A stretch of 7,277 nucleotides of DNA from an uncultured Candidatus Altimarinota bacterium (GTDB lineage Bacteria; Patescibacteriota; Gracilibacteria; BD1-5; JAGOOR01): positions 1-7,277 of the forward strand of contig CALETF010000001.1 in assembly GCA_937920005.1 (NCBI GenBank), given 5' to 3'. The position numbers were made by a program, and so were the translations under genes. This document shows, in pieces, positions 1 through 5,986 of this stretch; within the stretch, counting starts at the first letter, position 1; every line of letters starts with the position of its first letter. The notes below the pieces were generated by a model that was not told the DNA's origin, searched no databases, and was given only the letters and a program-made list of their open reading frames with translations.

Positions 1-382
1 AGATAAGACAGAGGAGGCAGTAGGCGTGGACGTAGAGGACTTCTTGAGAGATGATATATCCATTAAAACACATTCCTGCGAGAGCTATCCAATTGATGAT
101 TTTTGCTGGCTTATTTGTCATACTCACGAGACCCCAGATGGCGAGGAGCGTGATGATAGGATAGACGACGAGAGCGAGGTAGGGGAAGGGGATTCCTGCG
201 ATCATCGTATCTGGATGGATGATGACATTTGAGCATGAGAGCGTCTTGCTGATATCACATGCACTACTCACGACCACACCTGCGACAGGATGGAGGAGTT
301 GGTAGGCAGTGTAGCTGAGATAGGCAGCGTTTCCGAGTGCTATGAGAGCGAGCACGAGGATGAGGATATATTTGTTTTTCAT
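1..382 (-). CDS. VKOR-family (vitamin K epoxide reductase-like) membrane thiol oxidase, partial
   Basis: The first 127 residues are visible; the 3' end lies beyond the left edge. VKOR-family proteins re-oxidise a DsbA-like thiol oxidase in the envelope and pass the electrons to a membrane quinone. The visible part shows the family layout: TM1 about residues 5-27, an external loop with the Cys pair C42 and C50 (CDISKTLSC), a GIPFPYLAL turn at 63-71, TM2 about 66-88, TM3 about 95-116, then the CxxC active site C122-L-L-C125 (YCLLC) at the start of TM4. The ATG at 382-380 is chosen because TM1 begins at residue 5. An AGGAGG lies only one base upstream of that ATG, and a promoter-like TTGCAA/GATACT lies just before it, so a leaderless start is possible. 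No TGA codon occurs in the visible part, and codons are rich in CTC and ATC. It follows the APH-like kinase gene on the same strand but appears separately promoted. Family assignment rests on Cys spacing and topology. Confidence 0.85.
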   Translation of the reverse strand, partial: MKNKYILILVLALIALGNAAYLSYTAYQLLHPVAGVVVSSACDISKTLSCSNVIIHPDTMIAGIPFPYLALVVYPIITLLAIWGLVSMTNKPAKIINWIALAGMCFNGYIISQEVLYVHAYCLLCLI

Positions 383-389
383 ACCTCCT

Positions 390-417
390 AGTATCGTCCG
401 TTTTGTACCTGTTGCAA
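390..417 (-). promoter_or_regulatory. Putative sigma-70-type promoter of the VKOR-family gene
   Basis: On the minus strand a -35-like TTGCAA (417-412) is followed by a 16-bp spacer and a -10-like GATACT (395-390). Only seven bases, AGGAGGT, separate the -10 box from the ATG at 382. That spacing would place the transcript start at or next to the start codon, implying a leaderless or nearly leaderless mRNA. In that case the AGGAGG would not lie on the transcript as a working ribosome-binding site. This is inferred from motifs only. Confidence 0.4.
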
Positions 418-441
418 GGGTTTTATCAAAAATTTATTTAT

Positions 442-1341
442 CTACTTTGCTTCCTGGGTATCCATCCAAGTATAAAGAGTTTTAAGATACTGAGAGAATA
501 CTTTTGAGAGAATTCTGTATTCTCCAGACGCGAAATCTACTTCTCCATATCAAGCTAAAAATCATTTTTGAAAGGATGGTTTATCTTTTATCCAACGTCA
601 ATTCAGTGCATAGAACACATCAAAAATTGCTGGTCATTGAGAGATTCTTCCCGATGGGTCTAATATTGCGGCAACTTCGTAGTTTCAACTTTCTTTTGCT
701 GAGAAGAGACAATTGTGAGGACTAAAATCTCCATGTAAATTAACTATTCCATTGTTATTTTCATCAAGAATTTTTCGTAATTCTGAGAGATCTTCTTCGG
801 TATTTCACCAAGATAGGTAATTTATGACATCATCAGTAGATTTCGTTTTACTTGTCTCATTTATTTGAGATGTCTTAGCGTGAATTTCACGAAGAACTTT
901 TCACATTTGATGTCCTACTTCTTCCCAGTTTTCTATTTTATCACAAACATCTTTGCCATTTTCTCATGATTTGTATTCCATTATGATACATTGCTTCTCT
1001 CAAAACTCAGAAAAATCATACATTTTTGGTATAAGTGATGTATCAGTATTCGCTCAGAAAAATTCTTTTTCTCTTTCGAGTCAAATACCTGTTTTGAGGA
1101 CAAATGTTCATTTTTCAGTTTCAATTTTGTACACTGTATTTGTTTTCCCTCAGGTGAGTTTTGTAGCTCGTTGTATTTTTCAGAATTTTTGTTCAAGTGT
1201 TTTTATTTTATCTACATGCTCACCAGCTTCACTTGTTCATAAAATAAGCTGAATATAGCTACAGGTTTCCTCCTGTATTTCATTAATTCAATGAACTCAA
1301 GCTGTTACCGTTTGCGGAAGATTTTCTTCGGGAGCATCCAT
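442..1341 (-). CDS. APH/choline-kinase-fold phosphotransferase, TGA-rich (code 25)
   Basis: Under the standard code this stretch looks empty; with TGA = Gly it is one 299-residue frame ending in TAG (444-442). It carries kinase landmarks: a nucleotide-binding region LTGGKTNTVYKIE at about 62-74 (G64 is TGA), the N-lobe lysine K83 in FVLKTG, the Brenner-type catalytic loop HGDFSPHN with H203, D205 and N210, and the metal-binding D228 in ILDPSGR, followed by G236 (TGA) and FDVFYAL. This resembles the aminoglycoside phosphotransferase / small-molecule kinase superfamily; the substrate cannot be told and resistance should not be assumed. It contains 17 TGA and about 10 GGN glycine codons and is visibly more AT-rich than its neighbours. 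The start is uncertain: the first in-frame ATG is 1341, overlapping the oxidoreductase gene by 37 bases. An AGGAGG near 1273 has no standard start codon at good distance. The roughly 60-residue N-terminal extension before the kinase core may therefore be partly wrong. Confidence 0.8.
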
Positions 1342-3197
1342 ATAAGCGAATTGTACCACATATTTTCTTTGCGTACAAGGGCTGTGATTTTCGCCTCCAT
1401 TTCCTCTCGATAAAACCTGCGACCATCGTATTTGAGCCATGTATCATCGATGTGTATTCCAGCGCCTCGGAGAAGAGCAGCAAATTGTCCTGTCATATTG
1501 TGTTCGACCACGATGATTTTGTTTCCTCGTTTCTCGAGTTCTTTAATTGTCTTGGTCTTGAGCGGCCAGATATTCGTGTAGTGTAGATAGTTCACTGTGT
1601 CTCCGAGGAAATCTATGACTTCCATTTTCGTACTGCCGAATCCGACGAGAGTGATTTTCGCATCGGGATTGCCATAGAGCCCAGGTTCGCGGGTCATATC
1701 TTCGAGGAGTTTCATCTTTCTCACACGTTTTTCGTGTGCTTCAGCGACACCGGCTGCATCTTCACGAAGAGTTCCATCTGGTCCGTGTTCGTCACCATTG
1801 GCATAGTAGCGAGGTCCAGTTCCTGGGAGCCAGCGAGGGGAGAGACCAGAGTCGGTTAATTTATAGCGGTCTGAACTTTGTAAATGTTCAATCTTCAATC
1901 TTCAATCTTCAATGTCGGATTTTTTATTTTTATCACTTCCATTTTTGCAGTTTTCATCTATCGCTTCATCAATTCACACAATTCCTCTCTTAATATCGAC
2001 TCATTGGAGCTTCTGAGCATCGATGGTGATATTTGTCTCTGCGAGTGTTTTATCGGTGAGGACGATAACGGGGATTTGATAGATTTCTGCGATATTGAGC
2101 GCTTCACCGAGAACGGTAAATGCTTCCGCATGATCACCGACAGCTATCACTGCTTTTGCATATTCTCCATGTCCGCTGTAGATAGCGAGATTGAGGTCTT
2201 CTTGTCCGCTCCAGGTTGGGAGACCAGTAGCAGGACCAGGGCGTTGAGCGACGATGATCGTGAGAGGCGTCTCGATCATACCAGCGAGAGAGACGGTTTC
2301 TGTCATGAGGTCAAATCCTCCGCCAGACGTGGCACAGAGACTACGAGTCCCTGCGAAGCTCGCACCGAGGGTCATCTGAGAGACACTGATTTCGTCTTCG
2401 ACTTGCTCGACGTGCATGCCTGTTTTATCTGCCCAGTTGGCGAGGTGAGTTAAAACCGTACTGCTCGGACTCATCGGATAGGCGAAATACGCCCGGACAC
2501 CGTGGTGGACGGCAGAGAGCGCGAGGATTTCGTTGCCGTCTAAGAGTTTATAGTTTTGAGTTTCCAGTTGTAAGTCGGGAGTTGAGAGACGAAATTTTTC
2601 AAAAAATCCATCATTTTCTTCATTTTTCATTCTTCATTTTTCATTTTGAATGACAGCGTCATTCAAGAGGTATCCGTGCTTGATGAGTGCTATATCGAGC
2701 GCGAGGAGTGCTGGTTTACTGGCAAATCGTTTTTCAACGGCTTTGATGAGTCCATCGACCGGGAGACCGAGGGCACGCCAGAGCGCTCCAATCATGAGCA
2801 TATTGGAGAGGAGTTCATTGGCCCCAAATTTCTTTGGCGTTGCATATTCGGGAATAAAAAGTGTTGTGAGATTTTTTTCTTGAATTGTTTGATTATAGCC
2901 TGATATTGCATCGTGCATTTCATCGCCATAGATGAGGAGTCCGCCGTTTCGCACGTGAGGAAGAGCATTCTTGGAACCCACACGATCAAATGCGACGATA
3001 ATATCAGCAAATTCTCGGATATTGTGAACAGGTTTGATATCTACTTCGATTCTAAAATACGAGCATCCACCCTTGATAAGACTCGGGTATTCACGATCAG
3101 CGACGATAAAATATCCTGCATGTTGGAGTGCTTCCATCACAATATCTCCCGCAGAGAGGAGTCATGAGCCAGACGATCAAGTGAGGATGATGTTCAT
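1305..3197 (-). CDS. 2-oxoacid:acceptor oxidoreductase, fused gamma-alpha subunit (KorA-like)
   Basis: A 630-residue protein, usual size for the gamma-alpha fusion of 2-oxoacid (e.g. 2-oxoglutarate) ferredoxin oxidoreductases. These cytoplasmic enzymes oxidatively decarboxylate a 2-oxoacid with CoA and reduce ferredoxin or flavodoxin. Domains: gamma about 1-185, with the glycine loop MNIILTGSSGSGLLSAGD (G7 and G12 are TGA) and KGGCSYFRI; a low-complexity linker about 186-218; alpha domain I about 220-398, with LDGNEIL, YPMSPSS at 240-246, EDEI, ATSGGG and GPATGLPT; a second linker about 399-445; then alpha domain II with RYYANGDEHGPDG, EKRVRKM, LVGFGST and VVEHNMTGQ. In-frame TGAs are at codons 7, 12, 188, 399, 408 and 432. 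The start ATG (3197-3195) overlaps the upstream flavodoxin stop as TAATG, suggesting translational coupling; the stop is TAA. No beta (TPP-binding) subunit is present in the window. Substrate specificity cannot be read from the sequence, so no gene symbol is given. Confidence 0.92.
1887..1914. repeat. Heptamer tandem repeat inside the oxidoreductase linker
   Basis: Three perfect copies of TTCAATC (1887-1907) are followed by a fourth with one mismatch (TTCAATG, 1908-1914). On the coding strand the unit is GATTGAA, read across unequal frames as IEDGRLKIEHL because seven is not a multiple of three. It falls in the variable linker between the two alpha-subunit domains and includes the TGA at codon 432. 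Confidence 0.9.
2617..2644. repeat. 14-bp perfect tandem duplication at the gamma/alpha junction
   Basis: TCTTCATTTTTCAT occurs twice head to tail (2617-2630 and 2631-2644), with further CATTTT-like sequence on each side. On the coding strand it reads ATGAAAAATGAAGA twice. It spans the TGA at codon 188 and the ATG two codons later, in the linker between the gamma and alpha domains of the oxidoreductase. Confidence 0.9.
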
Positions 3198-3649
3198 TAT
3201 TTACGGAGGGTAGTAATAAAATTCCTTGCCCATGCTTCTATAATCTTTTGATTGTTTGGTTTGAGTGGGCTTCGATTGATTTTGAGAGCAGGGCAGATGA
3301 GATTTCCTCCGTGTTCTGCTATCCATAATTCAATCTGGTTTGCAGCGTACATATTATACTCTCGGTCATAGCGATGATCGCCGAGTCCTATCGCAGCACA
3401 GGGGAGATTTTTGAGTTTTTTTTCTTTCCAAGTTTCTTCGACGCATTTTCTGAGGCTCTTCTCTATCATGCCATGAGCGTATGTCCCAGAACCAAAGAGT
3501 GCAAAATCGATTTCATCCTGCCAGATTGTGTCTTCTGCGACATCCTGAAGTGTCAGAGTGACACCCATAATCCGAAAATGCTCCACCAAAGCCTCGCCGA
3601 CGAGACGAGTATTGCCTGAGATAGTGGAGTAGTAGAGGATGCCGTGCAT
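3197..3649 (-). CDS. Flavodoxin-like FMN-binding protein
   Basis: A 150-residue flavodoxin-fold protein, of usual length for short-chain flavodoxins. It opens with a beta strand and an FMN phosphate-binding loop, MHGILYYSTISGNTRLV, matching the T/S-x-T/S-G-N-T pattern at residues 8-13. It continues with a second strand and loop DFALFGSGTYAHG, where the flavin ring is normally contacted, and a third PCAAIGLGDHRYD. The likely role is a one-electron carrier in the cytoplasm. Its TAA stop shares one base with the ATG of the 2-oxoacid oxidoreductase gene downstream, so the two are probably co-translated and this protein is a good candidate for that enzyme's electron acceptor (inference). A consensus TATAAT ends six bases before the ATG, suggesting a leaderless transcript. 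No TGA codons are present. It could instead be a flavodoxin-domain oxidoreductase related to the protoporphyrinogen oxidase HemG group; the short length and isolated domain do not separate these. Confidence 0.83.
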   Translation of the reverse strand: MHGILYYSTISGNTRLVGEALVEHFRIMGVTLTLQDVAEDTIWQDEIDFALFGSGTYAHGMIEKSLRKCVEETWKEKKLKNLPCAAIGLGDHRYDREYNMYAANQIELWIAEHGGNLICPALKINRSPLKPNNQKIIEAWARNFITTLRK

Positions 3650-3655
3650 GCCGGC

Positions 3656-3661
3656 ATTATA
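3656..3661 (-). promoter_or_regulatory. Consensus -10 box (TATAAT) of the flavodoxin/oxidoreductase operon
   Basis: On the minus strand TATAAT (3661-3656) is followed by GCCGGC and then the ATG at 3649. With normal initiation 6-8 bases after the -10 box, the mRNA would begin at the start codon. The sequence about 17 bases upstream is T-rich and has no strong -35 match. The box was found by eye. Confidence 0.5.
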
Positions 3662-3694
3662 TATAAAACAGAAAATATAAAAGAGTAAAGTTTT

Positions 3695-3721
3695 TTGAAA
3701 ATATACATATTTTCATATACT
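3695..3721 (+). promoter_or_regulatory. Putative gltX promoter
   Basis: TTGAAA (3695-3700) and TATACT (3716-3721) are separated by 15 bp, shorter than the usual 17; shifting the -35 box to TTTGAA or TTTTGA gives 16 or 17. The predicted leader to the ATG at 3750 is about 20-25 bases and has no Shine-Dalgarno match. The interval to the divergent flavodoxin gene is about 100 bp, so the two promoters lie almost back to back. Confidence 0.45.
3696..3715. promoter_or_regulatory. 20-bp perfect palindrome in the gltX promoter (candidate operator)
   Basis: Two 9-bp arms, TGAAAATAT and ATATTTTCA, flank a central AC. The dyad fills the spacer between the proposed -35 and -10 elements of gltX and lies about 35 bases upstream of the divergent flavodoxin -10 box. 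It could therefore bind a dimeric regulator affecting either direction. AT-rich intergenic DNA produces dyads by chance, so the regulator is speculative; the symmetry itself is exact. Confidence 0.4.
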
Positions 3722-3749
3722 CCTTCAAAACTCTTAAAATTTGTCTCCA

Positions 3750-5222
3750 ATGACTCGTACCCGCTTCGCACCATCTCCAACAGGGCAGCTCCATATCGGA
3801 GGCCTCCGAACTGCTCTTTATGCCTATATCTGGGCAAAGAAAAATCACGGACAATTCCTCGTCCGTATCGAAGATACCGATAAAACTCGTGAGGTGGAGG
3901 GTGCTCGTGATGCACTCCTCGATACACTGGAGATGTTTGGTATTCACGCAGATGAGAGTATCCGTGCTGGTGGTGATTGTGGTCCCTATATCCAGTCTGA
4001 ACGACTCCCGATTTACCGCGAATACGTTGGAAAACTCATCGAACAAGGTGATGCGTATTATTGTTTCACCACTGAAGAAGAGCTCGAAGCGCACAAGAAA
4101 AAAGCAGAAGAAGCGGGTATAATGATACCTTTTCGAAGTCCGTATCGTGATATCACACTTGCTGAAGCAAAAGCAAAAATAGCGGCAGGGGAGAAATACG
4201 TCATCCGTATGAAAATCCCAAAGGGGGAAGTCATCACCTTTACTGACGGACTCAAAGGAAAAATCTCTGTTCCAAGTGCTGATATTGACGACCAAGTCCT
4301 TCTCAAAACTGATGGATTTCCGACATACCATCTCGCGATGGCGGTCGATGATCATCTGATGAAAATCACGCACGTTCTCCGAGGTGACGAATGGCTCCCA
4401 AGTACGCCAAAACACGTCCTGCTCTATCGTATGTTTGGTTGGGAAGCACCAGAATTTTATCATCTCTCCGTCATTCTCGGTTCAGACCGAAAGAAGCTCT
4501 CAAAGCGTAACGGCGATACACACGTGAGTCAGTTCCTCGAAAATGGATACCTCAAAGAAGCACTCCTCAATTATATTGCTCTCATTGGTTGGAATTCAAA
4601 AACAACAAAAGAGATTTTCTCACTCCCAGAGCTGATCGAAGCATTTTCTCTCGATGGTCTCCAGATTGCCAATGGGATATTTGATCCAGAGAAGCTCAAG
4701 TGGATGAATGGTAAATATATCGCTGCAATGCCAACAAATGAATTAGTAGATCGACTCTCAGAATACCTCAAGCAATACAATCCTGAATTCTACGAAAATA
4801 CTTTTATCACGCACGATGCTGATTTTAATAACGCTGTTGTAGCCGAAGTGCAAAAACGTTGCGAAACGCTCGCTGATTTCCCAGTACTTTCAGAGTGCTT
4901 CTATCACGAACCAGAAGTGGATACAGCATTGCTCCTCTCAGAAAAAATGGGAATTACTGACCTCACACAAGCAAAAGAAGCTTTGCAATTTGGGCTTGAT
5001 GTGATAAAAACATTCACTTCAACGCCATCTCGTGACGCTCTCAAGGACGCGATGATCCCAAAAATCGCAGAAGCAGGGAAGAAAAATGGTCAGATTCTCT
5101 GGCCTCTTCGAGTGGCTCTCACAGGCAAAGAATTCTCACCTGGAGCATTTGAGATGACAGAGATTCTTGGTCTCGAAAAGGCTATTGCACGCATCGAGAA
5201 GGTCATTGCAAAACTCGCATAA
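3750..5222 (+). CDS. gltX: Glutamyl-tRNA synthetase
   Basis: A class I aminoacyl-tRNA synthetase that charges tRNA-Glu with glutamate in the cytoplasm; in bacteria with GatCAB-type amidotransferases it may also mischarge tRNA-Gln, which the sequence here does not settle. The 490-residue length is close to the family's usual 470-500. It begins MTRTRFAPSPTGQLHIGG, with the HIGH-type motif at residues 15-18 (HIGG), then LVRIEDTD and YIQSERLPIYREY, a conserved HVLRGDEWLPSTPKH, and the KMSKS-type loop KKLSKRNGD at 248-256. The C-terminal anticodon-binding half follows and ends in TAA. The ATG at 3750 is preferred over an in-frame TTG at 3741 because it gives the family's normal N-terminus. There is no in-frame TGA anywhere in the gene, in contrast to several neighbours. 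It is divergent from the flavodoxin operon. Confidence 0.97.
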   Translation: MTRTRFAPSPTGQLHIGGLRTALYAYIWAKKNHGQFLVRIEDTDKTREVEGARDALLDTLEMFGIHADESIRAGGDCGPYIQSERLPIYREYVGKLIEQGDAYYCFTTEEELEAHKKKAEEAGIMIPFRSPYRDITLAEAKAKIAAGEKYVIRMKIPKGEVITFTDGLKGKISVPSADIDDQVLLKTDGFPTYHLAMAVDDHLMKITHVLRGDEWLPSTPKHVLLYRMFGWEAPEFYHLSVILGSDRKKLSKRNGDTHVSQFLENGYLKEALLNYIALIGWNSKTTKEIFSLPELIEAFSLDGLQIANGIFDPEKLKWMNGKYIAAMPTNELVDRLSEYLKQYNPEFYENTFITHDADFNNAVVAEVQKRCETLADFPVLSECFYHEPEVDTALLLSEKMGITDLTQAKEALQFGLDVIKTFTSTPSRDALKDAMIPKIAEAGKKNGQILWPLRVALTGKEFSPGAFEMTEILGLEKAIARIEKVIAKLA

Positions 5223-5249
5223 TCACTATAATAATCGATACCCAAAGAG

Positions 5250-5278
5250 TTGCTTTTTATACTCGGAAGGTATATACT
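5250..5278 (+). promoter_or_regulatory. Putative sigma-70 promoter for the two-gene unit at 5306-5986
   Basis: TTGCTT (5250-5255), a 17-bp spacer and TATACT (5273-5278) form a good sigma-70-type promoter in the 83-bp gap after gltX. The predicted start near 5285 gives a leader of about 20 bases before the ATG at 5306, with no Shine-Dalgarno match. No hairpin terminator for gltX is visible in this gap. Confidence 0.55.
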
Positions 5279-5305
5279 GAATTTAGTTTCAAACACACAA
5301 TACTT

Positions 5306-5641
5306 ATGAATTTCCTCATTCTCAAAACTATCATCGAATCAACGATTCAGAACTACAATCACCAGAATCCAACCGCAAAAATCTCTGAAAATAATGTCTC
5401 TATTGTCGGTCTCAATAATAAGGGAGTTGATCTCATGATCCGATGTCCTCATACCAATAAAGAGGTCAATGTCCGTGCCGAAGTAAACTTTATGAATGGT
5501 CCTCTTCCAACCAATTTCTCGATTGCTGGAGGCGGTATGCCAGAAGTTAAAGGGCAAATCAATGACAATGACGTCACCGAAGTACGCCAAGCGCTCAAAA
5601 CTAATGCAACTATTTCTGATCTCTTTGGAGAACAAGAATAA
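5306..5641 (+). CDS. Unrecognised 111-residue soluble protein
   Basis: I do not recognise the family. The frame is clean, starts at ATG and ends in TAA, with a promoter 28 bp upstream and codon use like gltX, so it is very probably a real gene. The protein has no signal peptide or membrane segment. An N-terminal helix (about residues 1-20) is followed by an alternating beta-like stretch with SIVGLNNKGVDLMIRCPHT and NVRAEVNF, a Gly-rich turn AGGGMPEVKG at about 74-83, and a polar C-terminal helix (NDNDVTEVRQALKTN) ending in an acidic tail. One Cys (in RCPHT) is present with no partner motif. Three bases separate it from the next gene, so the two form a probable co-transcribed pair. No in-frame TGA is used. 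Confidence 0.75.
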   Translation: MNFLILKTIIESTIQNYNHQNPTAKISENNVSIVGLNNKGVDLMIRCPHTNKEVNVRAEVNFMNGPLPTNFSIAGGGMPEVKGQINDNDVTEVRQALKTNATISDLFGEQE

Positions 5642-5644
5642 TAT

Positions 5645-5986
5645 ATGATGGCTTTTTTACGTAGATTATTTGACCTCCTCTCCGCATGGTTGGTCGTGAT
5701 TGCGTGTATCGCTTTTATTGGCTATATAGCGTGGCCACTTTTGTCTGATAAATTTTATAGTCTCTGTAGTAATCCTGACTGGGCTCTCTGTCGCGGTCAA
5801 TGGTCTCAGGATGATCGTGCTGACCAGGTACAGCAAACTATCGAAGGGAAGACAAAGTCATTTTTTGACATTGCTCGTGCTGCAGTCAGCGATATCCTCA
5901 CAGATAGCGGATGAAAAAAGCCAGTGAAATACGAGCTCAGCAATGAAACAAATGTCTATCTCCCTGTTCCAGAAACAACGAACTAG
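5645..5986 (+). CDS. Unrecognised 113-residue single-pass membrane protein (TGA read as Gly)
   Basis: No family is recognised. Under the standard code it would stop at 5912-5914; with TGA = Gly (codon 90, in the run S-G-G-K-K) it continues 23 more residues to TAG at 5984-5986. The N-terminus MMAFLRRLFD carries two Arg, then a hydrophobic helix spans about residues 11-33. By the positive-inside rule the remaining 80 residues lie outside the cytoplasm. That part has a Cys pair, C41 and C49 (LCSNPDWALC), which could form a disulfide, and a helical region about 55-87. It starts three bases after the preceding stop, with a second ATG immediately following the first, so residue 1 or 2 may be the true start. 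Its stop shares a CTAG with fmt on the opposite strand. Existence is well supported; the C-terminal extension depends on code 25. Confidence 0.75.

Noticed and set aside
26..232. 68-residue plus-strand acidic frame
   Set aside because: It is antisense to the VKOR-family gene, whose four cysteines and membrane helices explain the stretch.
953..1252. 99-residue plus-strand Ser/Phe-rich frame
   Set aside because: It is antisense to the kinase N-lobe; the minus-strand reading carries conserved kinase motifs.
1261..1276. Hairpin ACAGG...CCTGT as a terminator after the oxidoreductase gene
   Set aside because: The stem is only 5 bp with no following T run, and it lies inside the likely kinase coding region.
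442..1341. Calling the APH-fold protein an antibiotic-resistance gene
   Set aside because: The catalytic motifs are shared by many small-molecule and metabolite kinases, and nothing in the sequence points to an aminoglycoside substrate.
1884..2453. 189-residue plus-strand frame over the oxidoreductase gene
   Set aside because: It is the antisense shadow of the alpha domain; the real protein with conserved motifs is on the minus strand.
3657..4463. 268-residue minus-strand frame over the 5' half of gltX
   Set aside because: It is antisense to an unambiguous glutamyl-tRNA synthetase and its composition is not protein-like. It would also run through the divergent promoter region.
5223..5305. 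Intrinsic terminator or small RNA after gltX
   Set aside because: No GC-rich stem followed by a T run is visible; the gap is explained by the promoter at 5250-5278.
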